Shown here: piece after piece, positions 41,769-52,200 of the stretch
Layout of the letters: every line of letters starts with the position of its first letter
How positions within the stretch are numbered: the stretch's first letter is position 1
Assembly: GCA_017999435.1 (NCBI GenBank)
Contig: JAGNLV010000001.1
Coordinates: 32,501-96,500 of the forward strand
DNA from: Candidatus Zixiibacteriota bacterium
GTDB lineage: Bacteria > Zixibacteria > MSB-5A5 > GN15 > FEB-12
Direction of reading: 5' to 3'
DNA: 64,000 nt
Program-made: the position numbers and the translations under genes
The notes under the pieces: generated by a model
Databases searched by the model: none
The model's input: only the letters and a program-made list of their open reading frames with translations
What the model was told of the DNA's origin: nothing

Positions 41769-41786
41769 TGTCCCGCCTTCTGCTGG

Positions 41787-42350
41787 CTAATACTCCAGCT
41801 TGTGCTCGGCGCGAATGCGATTCAACTCCGCCAGCGAGATGCTGAACTTTCGCGCCGTTTCCTCGCGTATCTCCGCCAGGGCCACCTTTTGCTCGTACGT
41901 CGATAAGTCCTTCGGCAGACTCTGGAACTTCTGATTGTAGTACGCGAGAATGCGCTCGTGTTGAGAGCTTTTTTGCGCCGAGGCGCCTTCGGCAGCCGCG
42001 CCGGCGCCGCTCGATTTCGGCTTGGCTGCCGTTGTCCGGCTCGATTTCAGTTGGGCTCTGGTTTTTTCGAGCGCGGTGGAGAGGGTATCGATCGTTCCCC
42101 CCAGCGAGTCAACCAGTTTCTGATAGACCGCATCCCGGGTCATGAGCGTCTCGCCAAACGCCAACTCCTTCTCCCCCATCGCGGTCCGAAGCGACTCGGC
42201 CTCCTGCCGACTGGTCGCCAGCTCTTTGCCGACTTCCTGCCGCCCGGCTGCATAGGCAAGTTGCTGCTTGTCGTGTTCGCGCGAGACTTTCAAATAGCTG
42301 ACCCAGAGGATGACGGCCACCAGAAAGACGGAAAAAATCGCTCTAATCAT
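41787..42350 (-). CDS. Membrane-anchored coiled-coil protein of unknown function
   Basis: The 187-residue protein has one N-terminal membrane helix (about 3-19), a long charged coiled-coil stretch (about 25-110), a low-complexity Ala/Ser/Lys linker (about 107-130) and a C-terminal helical part (about 135-187: ERILAYYNQKFQSLPKDLST, KFSISLAELNRIRAEHKLEY). No family recognised. It precedes the small HTH gene, so the two may form a membrane-linked signalling pair, for example a membrane protein affecting a regulator. That is only a suggestion from the layout. Confidence 0.72.
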   Translation of the reverse strand: MIRAIFSVFLVAVILWVSYLKVSREHDKQQLAYAAGRQEVGKELATSRQEAESLRTAMGEKELAFGETLMTRDAVYQKLVDSLGGTIDTLSTALEKTRAQLKSSRTTAAKPKSSGAGAAAEGASAQKSSQHERILAYYNQKFQSLPKDLSTYEQKVALAEIREETARKFSISLAELNRIRAEHKLEY

Positions 42351-42395
42351 TGTCGACTCACCGATTGACGGAGCCCCATCAAGTTGTTTGGAAAC

Positions 42396-42424
42396 AGGTT
42401 ATCGGGGCTGACCTGAAGTGTCAA
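42396..42424 (-). promoter_or_regulatory. Predicted promoter of the coiled-coil/HTH pair
   Basis: On the minus strand TTGACA (42419-42424) is followed after 17 nt by TAACCT (42396-42401), about 45 nt before the start at 42350. Confidence 0.6.
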
Positions 42425-42469
42425 GTTTGAACTTGGGAAATGGAAACCGGCGGCGCAAAAAACGAGCCC

Positions 42470-43198
42470 CTACCGTTTCAGGCGCAGAGTGAGATATATC
42501 CAGGGCCGAATCATCGACCACCACCCGACCAGGGGCCGTATCTTGGAGTAATCCCGGCCGCTCTCGGGGTAGACCATCGACACCGGCGCCTCGACCACCC
42601 GCCACCCCCGTTTCACCGCTTTCCAGTGCAGGTAGTATTCCATTTCGTACCGCCCCAGCCAGTCCTGCTCAATGTTGATCTCGGGGTCATCGACCACGGC
42701 CAGCCGGTAGGCCCGAAACCCGCAGGTGATGTCGCTGTGCCGTTTGCCCAGCAGGAGCGAGGTCGCGAGCGTGAAAGCCTTGATCCCCAGGTGCCGCCCC
42801 AGGGGCAAATTCGGGCTGTCCCCTCCGAGCAGGTAGCGCGAGCCCTGGACATAGTCCGCCCGCCCGCTCAGAATCGGATCGATCAGCCGGGGGATTTCCT
42901 CCGGCTGCATTTTCCCGTTGCCGGCCATGATCACCAGCACGTCGTAGCCGTGCTCTCGGCAATACCGCACGGCAGAGCGAATGCCCGCCCCCACGCCGCG
43001 GTTCTCGCCGTGTCGGATTACCGGAAAGCCGGCCTTGACCAGGTAATCAGCCGAGCCGTCGGTTGAACCGTCGTCGACAAACAGCACGTCATACCGGCGC
43101 TCGCGGGGAAACCGCGCGGCCAGTTGCATGAGTCTGTCCCCTTCGTTGTAGGTCAATACGGCCGCGAGGATGCGGCGATGGGTGTCGCGAGCGTCCAT
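42470..43198 (-). CDS. Family 2 glycosyltransferase (dolichol-phosphate mannosyltransferase-like)
   Basis: The 242-residue protein is a GT-A fold GT2 enzyme: ILAAVLTYNEGDRLMQL at the start, DVLFVDDGSTDGSADYL (UDP- or GDP-sugar binding), and DVLVIMAGNGKMQPEEIPRLIDPI, where the usual DADLQ-type acidic motif is replaced by MAGNGKMQP. ADYVQGSRYL is conserved. Related enzymes attach a sugar to a polyprenyl phosphate. There is no C-terminal membrane segment apart from a hydrophobic end. It is the last gene of the glycan operon; the start at 43198 is placed ten bases after the upstream stop, without a strong ribosome binding site. Confidence 0.88.
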   Translation of the reverse strand: MDARDTHRRILAAVLTYNEGDRLMQLAARFPRERRYDVLFVDDGSTDGSADYLVKAGFPVIRHGENRGVGAGIRSAVRYCREHGYDVLVIMAGNGKMQPEEIPRLIDPILSGRADYVQGSRYLLGGDSPNLPLGRHLGIKAFTLATSLLLGKRHSDITCGFRAYRLAVVDDPEINIEQDWLGRYEMEYYLHWKAVKRGWRVVEAPVSMVYPESGRDYSKIRPLVGWWSMIRPWIYLTLRLKR

Positions 43199-43208
43199 AG
43201 GATCGGTC

Positions 43209-43784
43209 TTACGATGCGCAGACGAGGCGTTCTCCTTCCCGCCGGTAGACGAGCCCGCAGGCGCACCGGATGGCGTCCGGGTCGGGGCCAACCTCCAGCC
43301 TTTGCGCACACCGGCAGACGTACCCGATCAGTCGCGCCGGGTTGCCGTACCAGAGGGTGAAATCGGGCGCATCTTTGGTCAGCACGGCCCCGGCTCCGAT
43401 CATCGCCCACTGCCCGATTGTGTGCCCGGCGACGATCACCGCGTTGGCGCCGATTGTCGCCCCGCGCTGCACGAGCGTCCGGGCGACCTCGGCGTGGTAC
43501 ACTTTGCTCCGGGGGTACACGTCGTTGGTAAACACGGCGTTGGGGCCGACAAAGACGTCGTCTTCGAGCACCACGCCCTCCCAGACCGCCACGCCGTTCT
43601 TGATCGTCACGCGGTCCCCGATCACCGCTCCGCGCTCGACGAAGCAGTGGTCGCAGACGTTGCAGTCGGCCCCGATCGTGACCCCGGCCTGGACGTTGCA
43701 GAAGGCCCAGATCCGGGTTCCGGCGCCGATCCGGTCGGTCGCCACCAGCGCGGTCGGATGCACCGTGTAGCCTCGGTCCGCCAT
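43209..43784 (-). CDS. Hexapeptide-repeat acyltransferase (WbpD/WlbB-like)
   Basis: The 191-residue protein has left-handed beta-helix repeats (I/V/L-GxxxxI pattern: VTIGADCNVCDHCFVERGAVIGDRVTIKNGVAV), EDDVFVGPNAVFTND and APDFTLWYGNPARLIGYVC, as in sugar N-acetyltransferases of the WbpD/FdtC type. The C-terminus has four cysteines (CRC near 160, then CAC and a last Cys), possibly a small zinc site. It probably acetylates a nucleotide-linked amino sugar. GAGGTG precedes the ATG at 43784, two bases after the oxidoreductase stop. WbpB/WbpD-type genes are commonly adjacent. Confidence 0.88.
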   Translation of the reverse strand: MADRGYTVHPTALVATDRIGAGTRIWAFCNVQAGVTIGADCNVCDHCFVERGAVIGDRVTIKNGVAVWEGVVLEDDVFVGPNAVFTNDVYPRSKVYHAEVARTLVQRGATIGANAVIVAGHTIGQWAMIGAGAVLTKDAPDFTLWYGNPARLIGYVCRCAQRLEVGPDPDAIRCACGLVYRREGERLVCAS

Positions 43785-43786
43785 CG

Positions 43787-44803
43787 TCACCGCACCTCGA
43801 TCAGTTTGCCGTTGGCGCGGATCGACTTGTTGGCGGCCTCGAGAATGCGGACGACGCGCAGCCCGGCGCGGCCGTCGGTCATCGGCGCCCGGTTCTCGTT
43901 GACCGCATTGTAGAATTCGGCGGTCACTTTCCGCAGCGCCTCCGTGAGCTCGACTTTCGGCGCCCACATGTCGCCGGTGCGGTACTCGATGAGGATGTTG
44001 TAGATCTGGTCTTTGTCGCGGACGAAGTCGATCCCCCGGTCGTACACTTTCACTTTCTCCGAGGGCTCCATGTCGTCGTAGATCACCATTTTCTTCGACC
44101 CCGACAGGAGCGTCTTGCGCACTTTCACCGGCGCCAGCCAGTTGACGTGGATGTGCCCGAGCAGGTTGTGGTCGTAGAACGTGGTCACGTAGGCGATGTT
44201 CTCGAGATCGCGGTCGAAGTGGGCCACGCCGGTCGCCGAAATCGCCCTGGGATCCCGTCCCAGCAGGTAATCCATGATCGACACGTCGTGAGCCGCGAGA
44301 TCCCAGATGACGTTGACGTCGTGCTGGAACAGCCCGAGATTGACCCGCACCGAGTCGAAATAGTACAGCTCGCCCAGCTCCCCGCCGTCAACCAGCCGCT
44401 TGATCGTCTGCACCGCCCCGGTGTAGAGGAAGGTGTGGTCGACGAAGAGGCGAAGGTTTTTGCGCTCGGCGGTCTCGATGAGCCGTTCGGCCTGCTCGAC
44501 TGTGGCCGTGAAGGGCTTCTCGAGAAACACGTGTTTGCCCGCCTCCAGCGCGTCCATGGCCAGGGCAAAGTGCGACGACACCGGCGTGGCGATCACGACG
44601 GCGTCGATTTCGGGCGCCCGGATCACCTCCCCGGCATCGGCCGAACACCGGGTGATCGTGGGGTACTGCCGGGCGATCAGATTGAGCCGTTCGCGGCGCA
44701 GGTCGGCGATCGCCTGCACCTTCATCTCGGGGTGGGCCGCGATGTTCCGGATGAGATTCGGTCCCCAGTAGCCGCAGCCGATGACGCCTACCTGCATGGC
44801 CAT
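43787..44803 (-). CDS. Gfo/Idh/MocA family sugar-nucleotide oxidoreductase
   Basis: The 338-residue protein has an N-terminal Rossmann domain (VGVIGCGYWGPNLIRN) and the family's EKP motif (HVFLEKPFTATVEQAERLI), followed by the C-terminal alpha/beta domain with HDVSIMDYLLG. Close relatives such as WbpB oxidise UDP-N-acetyl sugars at C3, upstream of an aminotransferase and the acetyltransferase found here. No aminotransferase is present in this window, so the pathway would need one from elsewhere. Two in-frame ATGs (44803, 44797) lie behind AAGGGA; the first is used. Confidence 0.9.
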   Translation of the reverse strand: MAMQVGVIGCGYWGPNLIRNIAAHPEMKVQAIADLRRERLNLIARQYPTITRCSADAGEVIRAPEIDAVVIATPVSSHFALAMDALEAGKHVFLEKPFTATVEQAERLIETAERKNLRLFVDHTFLYTGAVQTIKRLVDGGELGELYYFDSVRVNLGLFQHDVNVIWDLAAHDVSIMDYLLGRDPRAISATGVAHFDRDLENIAYVTTFYDHNLLGHIHVNWLAPVKVRKTLLSGSKKMVIYDDMEPSEKVKVYDRGIDFVRDKDQIYNILIEYRTGDMWAPKVELTEALRKVTAEFYNAVNENRAPMTDGRAGLRVVRILEAANKSIRANGKLIEVR

Positions 44804-44818
44804 TGGTCCCTTCGCTTG

Positions 44819-47038
44819 TCAGTATACATCCACCGAGCCGTCCGCCTTGAAATGCATGAGAAACAGATTGTACCGTCCGGTCTGCCGGCCCCAGGCCGGC
44901 GCGAGGTCGCCGCCGGCGCTCGGGTCGCCGTCGGCCCGCGGAATATAATAGCAAACCGCCGAATCCGACACGAATTTCACGGGCTGCGGCAGCCGCGGAT
45001 CGTTCTGATGCACGAACCGCTCGATCGAGGTCCGGCGCCACCCCGGGATCAGACCCGTCGATTCGTCGCCGTCGTACCGTCCCCAGAGGGTGACGAAGTT
45101 GTTCTCTTCCGCCAGCGAGCCGTTGATCGCCACGCTCACCTCCAGGTACCCCTGCTCCCCGATCAGCCGCCGCACCATGGAATCCGGCACCGGGATCACC
45201 GCGTATTGGCGGAATTCTTCGAGGCCCATCGGGATCAGCTGGGCGTAGTAGCGATAGGTCGGTTTGGGGTAAAAGAACTCGGCCAAGGGGGGCTGCCCGC
45301 CGACCAGCGGAATGGTGGCCTCTCCGATCTGCAGGGAGAACGTATTCCGCCGCCCGGCTCCGGAGTTGAGATCGGCCGCGACCGCGAGCATCTCGTTATC
45401 GGCCACTGGCCGCAGCGTCGAAATGTATATCCGCGTCCCCGCTTTCCTGTCGGTCGTCTCCAGCCGGCAGCCAAACTCCGCCCACTGGTTCCAGGCCAGC
45501 GCGTGCGAGGCCATGACCATCGCAACCACGGCCGCGGTTACCGCCGGAACCGTCCACGCGCCTGCCTGAAGGCGCCGGGCCACGGGGCGCAGCAGCAGGC
45601 AGATCCCGGCCAGCACGAGGAGGCTCTTGGCCGCCAGCGCGGCGACCACCAGCCCCTCGCTCAATCCGGTGCCGAACACCGCGTTGATCCAGTGGGCGTC
45701 GAATGCCAGCCCGAGGATCACCACACCCACAGCGGCGGCCGGTCGCGCCCACGCGGCGGGTGTCCGGCCCGCATAAGCCGCGGCGGTCTCGCTCGCGAGA
45801 TAGCCGAACGCCGCCATGACCATCCCCATCGCCTGGAAATTGTATCGGGACAGAGCGTGAAATACCAGATGAATCGCCGTGTAGTACAGCATGATGAAGA
45901 CAGGCCAGGCGGCCCGCCCCGGGTGCACTCTGACCAAAAGCAGCAGCCCGGCCAGACCGCCGAGAACCACCGCCAGATGCAGAAGTTCGGTGGCCGCACC
46001 GGGTAAAAGGAAACTCTTCCGAAAGTCATTGTACGGCCGCCGCCACAGGCGGTCGAATTTCTGAACCGTCAGCCCCGCAAACCCGGCCGGGTCGGCCAGG
46101 ATATCCCCCGCCACCGACCGTTCCCAGAACCCCTCCTCGACCATGTCCAGGTCATACCCCGCGTTGGGGATTGAGGTCGACTGTCGGAGGTTGGCATCGG
46201 CGTACTCGGGGTCGCGCAGCGTCACCCGGCCATAGTGGAGCGACGCGGCCGCGGTCCAGCCGACAAAGACAGCAGCCAGCGGCACGGCAAACGAAAGGGC
46301 GCGGACCGTAAAGGCCGCCCTCCCCCACACCGGGCGCGTGTAGAAATAGTACCCGAGCAGGAACGGAATCGCCAGGAGCATGGCGGTCGGCTTGTTCAGC
46401 ACGAGCGCGCCGGCCAGCAGCCCCGCCAGGACCAGAGGCCGACGGCGATTGGTCTCCACGCTGCGGATCATGAGGTAGATGGTCAGGAGGATGAGCAGGC
46501 TGGTGGAGGTCTCCAGAAGGAGCATGGTCGAGGCCAGGATGAAGGGGAAATAGACGGCGTAGATTGCGCCGGCGATCAGCGCCGCACGCCGTCCGACCAG
46601 CCGCACGCAGATCGCGATCAGCAGCACGTTGGCCAGAAGGTCGCACAGCACGCCGACTGTCCGCGCGACGGTGAAATCGGCGGCGGGGGCGGCAAAAAAT
46701 ACGGCCGCCAGCACCAGCGGATAGAGCGGCCCGCTGAAAAAAAGCTCCTCCTTCGCCTGCGTGAGCGTGTGCGGCGCGTACGACAGCCACTCGATCTGCT
46801 CCCCTTGGATGTATTTCTCGTAGTAGTGCCTGAACCGGTAGCGGTCGTCGTGCTCGGTAGCCGCCCCGGCGGGTGCCGAATGATCCACCAGCGAGATCAG
46901 GGCGAGCCCGGCCGCTGCGTAGCGCCGGGCATCCCACATCACCGGCAGCACTTCACCGAACGCGAGGTACCCCACGCGGAGGACCAGGGCGACAGCGAGG
47001 ATGGCCAGGACATATCGACGGTAGGCGGTGTCGGGCAT
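44819..47038 (-). CDS. ArnT/PMT-like membrane glycosyltransferase
   Basis: The 739-residue protein has about 12 hydrophobic segments in its first 510 residues and a soluble C-terminal part. Features include an N-terminal helix followed by an acidic loop (VMWDARRYAAAGLAL), FFSGPLYPLVLAAVFF and NKPTAMLLAIPFLLGYYF, which fit GT-C enzymes of the ArnT/dolichyl-phosphate-mannose transferase type. They move a sugar from a polyprenyl-phosphate donor to protein or lipid outside the membrane. GAGGGA lies before the ATG. It lies 15 bases after the UPF0104-type gene and 15 before the oxidoreductase. Confidence 0.85.
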   Translation of the reverse strand: MPDTAYRRYVLAILAVALVLRVGYLAFGEVLPVMWDARRYAAAGLALISLVDHSAPAGAATEHDDRYRFRHYYEKYIQGEQIEWLSYAPHTLTQAKEELFFSGPLYPLVLAAVFFAAPAADFTVARTVGVLCDLLANVLLIAICVRLVGRRAALIAGAIYAVYFPFILASTMLLLETSTSLLILLTIYLMIRSVETNRRRPLVLAGLLAGALVLNKPTAMLLAIPFLLGYYFYTRPVWGRAAFTVRALSFAVPLAAVFVGWTAAASLHYGRVTLRDPEYADANLRQSTSIPNAGYDLDMVEEGFWERSVAGDILADPAGFAGLTVQKFDRLWRRPYNDFRKSFLLPGAATELLHLAVVLGGLAGLLLLVRVHPGRAAWPVFIMLYYTAIHLVFHALSRYNFQAMGMVMAAFGYLASETAAAYAGRTPAAWARPAAAVGVVILGLAFDAHWINAVFGTGLSEGLVVAALAAKSLLVLAGICLLLRPVARRLQAGAWTVPAVTAAVVAMVMASHALAWNQWAEFGCRLETTDRKAGTRIYISTLRPVADNEMLAVAADLNSGAGRRNTFSLQIGEATIPLVGGQPPLAEFFYPKPTYRYYAQLIPMGLEEFRQYAVIPVPDSMVRRLIGEQGYLEVSVAINGSLAEENNFVTLWGRYDGDESTGLIPGWRRTSIERFVHQNDPRLPQPVKFVSDSAVCYYIPRADGDPSAGGDLAPAWGRQTGRYNLFLMHFKADGSVDVY

Positions 47039-47053
47039 CGGTGGTATGTCCCT

Positions 47054-48094
47054 CTATGTCGCCCGGCGGCCCACGGGCGATTGGCCCTCGGGTTCCGCCG
47101 CCTCCGCCTCGAGCCGGCCGAGCGAGAGATGCTCTTTCCTGAGGAAGTAGAACCCCCCGATGGTGACGACGATGTACTGGGCCGCGTGGAGCACCAGGGC
47201 GCACGAGAGCGCGGCTTCTTTGGTCACTCCGTACTGCATGAGCGACCAGACCGCCCCGAAATGGTACACCCCGACGAACCCCGGCGTCGAAGGCACGAGG
47301 ATCGAGATGGACACGACCACGAGCACGACGTACGAGGCATCGAGCGGCAGGTCGAGGCCAAAAGCCCAGAAGACGAAGATGTTCGACAGGCCCATGAGAA
47401 TCCATATCAGGAGCGTCTGGGCACTCACCGAGACGACACTCCGCCCGCGGGAGAGGAACTCCAGCCCCCGCGAGAACTTGAGGATTATCCCCCGGATCGT
47501 CTCGCGCACCCCCGCCGGCACGAAGAACAGGTAGCGCGTCAGCAACCGCCCCACCTGGGCCGGGCGGCTCGCGAGGATAGTGATGAACAGGATGCCGCCG
47601 AGCGCGATCGCAATGGCGACCCACAGACCCCGCTGCATGGTCGAGTCCATCAGGATGTGCGAGTAATAGAGGACGGCGCCGAAAATGAGCAGCAGCGCCA
47701 CCAGATCGAACACCATCCGTTCCACGAAAATGGTCGCCAGCGAGGCCGACTTGGTGATCCGCCGCTCCTGCGCCGCCAGCGAGTAGGCCCGCACGAACTC
47801 GCCCAGTCGCAGGGGGAGGACGTTGTTGGCCATGAACCCGATCCAGGTCGCCGCCAGCAGGCGCCGGAAAGGAACCTCCGCGATCGGCTCGACCATCGCC
47901 CGCCACCGCCAGGCACGCTGGTACATGGTGAGCACGATGAAGGCCACGTTCGGGAGAAGCCAGTAGTAGTTGGCCCCGCTGAGCGCCCGCGAGAGTTCGG
48001 CGAAATTGATCCGCTCCAGCAGCAGCCAGACGAGGTAGCCGGAGATGACGATTCCCACACCCGTGTAGAGGAGTTTCTTGGTTCGATGGGTCAT
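47054..48094 (-). CDS. UPF0104 / lysylphosphatidylglycerol synthase-like membrane protein
   Basis: The 346-residue protein has about eight to nine hydrophobic segments and the family block NNVLPLRLGEFVRAYSL, VERMVFDLVALL and ILVPSTPGFVGVYHFG (residues about 60-320). It belongs to the family of AglD and the membrane half of MprF; members in glycan operons are thought to move or transfer lipid-linked sugars. There is no aminoacyl-transferase domain. ATG at 48094 overlaps the GT4 stop (ATGA), so translation is coupled. Confidence 0.88.
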   Translation of the reverse strand: MTHRTKKLLYTGVGIVISGYLVWLLLERINFAELSRALSGANYYWLLPNVAFIVLTMYQRAWRWRAMVEPIAEVPFRRLLAATWIGFMANNVLPLRLGEFVRAYSLAAQERRITKSASLATIFVERMVFDLVALLLIFGAVLYYSHILMDSTMQRGLWVAIAIALGGILFITILASRPAQVGRLLTRYLFFVPAGVRETIRGIILKFSRGLEFLSRGRSVVSVSAQTLLIWILMGLSNIFVFWAFGLDLPLDASYVVLVVVSISILVPSTPGFVGVYHFGAVWSLMQYGVTKEAALSCALVLHAAQYIVVTIGGFYFLRKEHLSLGRLEAEAAEPEGQSPVGRRAT

Positions 48095-49206
48095 CGCCGC
48101 CCCTCCGCCACCCGGAGGGCGAGCGCCTCGAATTCGCGCGCCGCGTCGTCCCAGTTGAACCGGGCCGCCCACCGGAGCGCCCCCGCCTCGAGCCGCTGCC
48201 GCAGGGGGACGTCGGTCAGCACGCGCACGAGCCGCTCGGCCAGCGCGGCGATGTCGCCGTAGGGGTACAGCAGCCCGGTCTCGCCGTCACGCACGGAATC
48301 CCGCAGCCCCGGCGAATCAGCGGCCACCACGGCGGTCCCCACCGCGTTGGCTTCGATGTTGGTCAATCCCCAGCCCTCCTTGAGCGAGGGCAGCACAGCC
48401 ACGTGGGCGCGCCGCATCCGGGCCACTTTCTCTTCGAGCGGCACGTAGCCCGGAAATTCGACGTCGTCCCCCAGCCCCATCTTCGCCGCCAGCGCCCGGA
48501 GCGGCGCGAGGTAATCCCCCGTGCCCACGACCATCAGCCGGGCTCCCGGCACCCGCTCCCGGACCAGCGCCATCGCCCGCACCAGGTGCTGGACCGACTT
48601 GTACTTCTTGATCCGCCCCAGGTACAGCACGGTGGGCCGCTCGTACTTCGCCGCCGCGGGGTCGTGCGAGTAGGTGGCCGCGTCGATCCCGCAGTGGATC
48701 ACCGAGATGTCGGCGCGCGGGATGCCCCGCGCCGCCAGGTCATCCGCGGTCGACTCGGAAATCACGTTGAAGGGAAACCCGCGGTACACCCGTACGACGG
48801 GCCGTTCGGCCAGATAGATGTAGGTGGCCAGCACGGCGTTGATCTCGCGGAACACGGTCGTCGCGAACAGGTGCGGGATCACGACGAGCGTCGGCAGGCG
48901 CAGGTAGAGCGGCGTGTAGAACGGAATTTTGTTGACGTCCTCGACGAGCAGATCGAACGTCTCGGCGCGCGCCAGCCGCCGCAGGTGGAGGGGGGCGATC
49001 AGGTTGAAATTGTAGCGGTTCCCCCGGCGGACGATGCGGATCCCGGCGATGACCTCCTCCGGCTTGCCGCCGGGGTAGTTGGAGCAGAAGAGCGTGACCC
49101 GATGGCCGTAGGCGACGAGGCGGCGGAGGAGCTCTGCGAGGTGAACCTCGGCTCCGCCGGCGTAGGGATTGCTCAGGTCGTTCCAGTTGAGGGCGAGGAT
49201 ATTCAC
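48091..49206 (-). CDS. Family 4 glycosyltransferase
   Basis: The 371-residue protein has the GT-B fold of GT4 enzymes: NPYAGGAEVHLAELLRRLVAYGH at the N-terminus, PTVLYLGRIKKYKSVQHLVRAM starting the second domain, and EGWGLTNIEANAVGTAVVAADSPG, which holds the EX7E-type motif that binds the sugar nucleotide. It should add a sugar to a lipid-linked acceptor in the cytoplasm. The GTG start overlaps the DUF2723 stop by four bases. Confidence 0.93.
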   Translation of the reverse strand: MNILALNWNDLSNPYAGGAEVHLAELLRRLVAYGHRVTLFCSNYPGGKPEEVIAGIRIVRRGNRYNFNLIAPLHLRRLARAETFDLLVEDVNKIPFYTPLYLRLPTLVVIPHLFATTVFREINAVLATYIYLAERPVVRVYRGFPFNVISESTADDLAARGIPRADISVIHCGIDAATYSHDPAAAKYERPTVLYLGRIKKYKSVQHLVRAMALVRERVPGARLMVVGTGDYLAPLRALAAKMGLGDDVEFPGYVPLEEKVARMRRAHVAVLPSLKEGWGLTNIEANAVGTAVVAADSPGLRDSVRDGETGLLYPYGDIAALAERLVRVLTDVPLRQRLEAGALRWAARFNWDDAAREFEALALRVAEGRR

Positions 49207-52200
49207 CGGCCGGAATCCTTCAGGAGTTCGTCGAACGAGGCGCCGGCGTCGAGTTGGCGCAGTGCGGCGGCCAGCTGGCTATCGTCGGGGTTGAACTCCA
49301 GCCACAGGCGCAGCGCCGCTTTCATGCCCTCCAGGTCGCGCCGGGCGAAGCGCAGTCGCAACAATTCCTCGAGCGCTGTCCGGTAAGTTGTGTTGGCGCG
49401 GAGAATCGACTCCAGGGTGGCCTCCGCCTTGGCCGTGTCCCCGGCCAGCACGCAGGCGCGGGCCAAGAGGGTCTGCATCCAGTCCCGGTCGCCGACCCGC
49501 ACCGTGTCCAGCAGCGCCTCGAGGTCGCCCACCCGGACCTGCTCGGTGTAGACCGTCGCGAGAAACTCCGGCATGTCGCCGTTGTGGGGCACGAGCGCCC
49601 AGCCATGGGCCACCAGCTTCTCGGCCTCGGCCAGGCGGCCCGCCTTGCGCAGCGTGTCGGCGACCATGAGGAAGGCGTTGCCGTAGTTGGCCGTCAGACG
49701 CAGCGTCGCATCGTCCTGGTACACGGCTGGGTCGTTCACCCCGCGGGCGCGAAAGCGGTTCATGAAGAAATCTATTGAGCCTTCGACATCGACGTTGATT
49801 CGCCCGTGCGGTTCTTCGATCCGGTAGAGCAGCCCCTCCATGGTCAGCCGCGGGTCGATCGGTTCGCCGCGGAATGTCCGCGCCCCGCTGCCCACGGTCA
49901 CCGAGAAGTACATCGGCCGCCGGCCGTAGTAGCGGCCCATGAGGGCGTCGACCACCATGTCCTGCACCCGGTACCAGGTGCCGTCGGGACGGCGCTGCGA
50001 GGCCAGGCGCCCGATCTGCTCGTCCGTCCACGGCAACTCCAGCCCGAGCGTGCTCCGGATCTGCCGGATGTACCAGTCGGTGTTGGCGAGTGACAGGTTC
50101 ACGACAGTGACGTCGCGCCGCTGCCCGAACGTCTCCTGCAGACACCACAGGGGAAAAGTGTCGTTGTCGCCGTGGGTGAACAGGATGGCGTCGGGCCGTG
50201 CGGAGTCAAGCAGGTTCATGCCGTAGTCGTAGGGGATGAAATTCTCGCTCCGATCGGCATAGTGATAGTTGCCGGCGAGGGCGATCGCCGGCGCCGCGAA
50301 CAACAGCAGCGAGGCGGCCGCCGCCGCCGCGCGCACGCCGCTGCCGGCGCGCCGGGCGAGATCCCGCAGCGCGCCCGCCAAAAACGCCAGCCCCAGCCCG
50401 ATCGACATGCCGAACAGCACGAACGCGGTCGTGAAGAAATAGTCCCGGTCGCGGACTTCCAGGTAGTCCTGGCCGGTCACCGGGCTCTGCCGTGTCCCGT
50501 CGGCGAAATTCATATACAGCACCAGCCCGACCGAGGTGATCAGCAAGAGCAGCACGAGCGCGAGGCCGAGACTCGGCCGCCGCCGCACCACCTCCCAGGC
50601 GCCGAACAAACCGACCAGAATGAGCAGCACCGACTCCGGGCCCCGCAGGCCGTACTGCTCGTGGAAGAACCGCCAGAATCCCATCCGCTGGTAGTTGCCG
50701 AACTGATTTTCCCACGACCCGCGCCGGACAAACATCCGCTCCACCATCGAGATCCGCTGGTACTGCTTGCGGTCGAGGAAGTCGATCGTCTGGGCGATCG
50801 TCTGCGGGTTGTTCTCGTTGATCGCCGGCTCCCGGGCGGCCCGGACCGGCATGTAGGCGTTGATCGAAAAGCCGACCAGCGCCACCGCCAGCATCAGCAA
50901 CGCGCTCTTCCACCCCGGGAGCATGCGCGCCAGGCCCAAAAGCGCGAGCACGACCGCCGCCAGCCCGACCGCCAGGAGGAACGGCTTGACCTCGACAATG
51001 ATCGTCCCGATCGCAACAATCGCGATCAGGAACTCCCAGCGAAGATACCGGCGAAGCAGCACCAGGAGGAGCGCCCCGAGGATGACGGTGGCCAGCAGGA
51101 AGGGCTTGTAGCCTTTGAACATGAACAGCAGCGCGACCATGACGACCGCAGCGGCCACGAACCCCGCCGGCGCGAGATAGGCGCGGGCCGCCTCCCTGTC
51201 CTTCATTCGACCCCGCTTGTTCGAGTAGGACCACCCGATGTACGCGGCGCCGGCCGCCAGCGCCGCGAACGCCGCCATCCCCGCTCCGGTGAGCACCCGG
51301 CCGGCCGCCCCTTCCGATCCGGCGATCCGCGCGATCACCTCGCCCGCCAGCGGGATCATGGCTGCCAAGAACCCGACCGCGAACCAGACATGCACGCGCG
51401 GGATCCGCTCGAACGAGAACATGTACAGGTAGTAGAATGCCCCCACGATCGTCACCGGCACCCAGTAGGGCACCTCCCCCGGCCGCGAGGACAGCGCGAA
51501 GATCAAATACATCTCGAGCAGCAGGAATGCGGCCACCGTGAACCATACCCAGGCGGGGGATTCCTTTTTCAAAATGAAGAACAGCGCGACAATGGGGAGC
51601 GCCACAAACGCCATGAGGTGCACCCCCACGCCGAGCACCGACAGAAACACCGCCAGGAACATGATCCGATCCCCCGCCGGCGTTTCCTGGTGCTGCCGGT
51701 AGCGCAGCCCCAGCCAGAAAACGCACAGCATGAGGGCCATCGTCAGCCCGTACACTTCCGCCTCGACCGCGTTGTTCCAGTTGGTCAGCCCGAAAGCCGC
51801 AAAGAGCGCTCCGGCCGCCCCGCCCAGGTACACCGTCAGCCGGTCGATAACGGCCGGACCGGAGAACCACGCCCGGAGAAGGCGCACGACGATCAGGTAG
51901 GCGAACATGGCGGCGAAGGCCGAGGAGACTCCCGACAGCAGGTTCACTCGCATGGCCGGATCGGCGGCCGTCGGGAGAATGCTGAACAGCCGTCCGAGCA
52001 GCACGTACAAGGGGGAGCCGGGGGGGTGCGGGATGCCGAGGATCGACGACACGGCGATGAACTCGCCGCAGTCCCAGAACGAGAGGGTCGGCGCGACCGT
52101 GCGCGCGTACATCGCGAAAGCGACCAGCACAATCCCGGCCGCGGCGAAGGCATTGGTGCGGTCAAAACCGCATCCGTCCAGTGCTTCCGGCGGTGCGACC

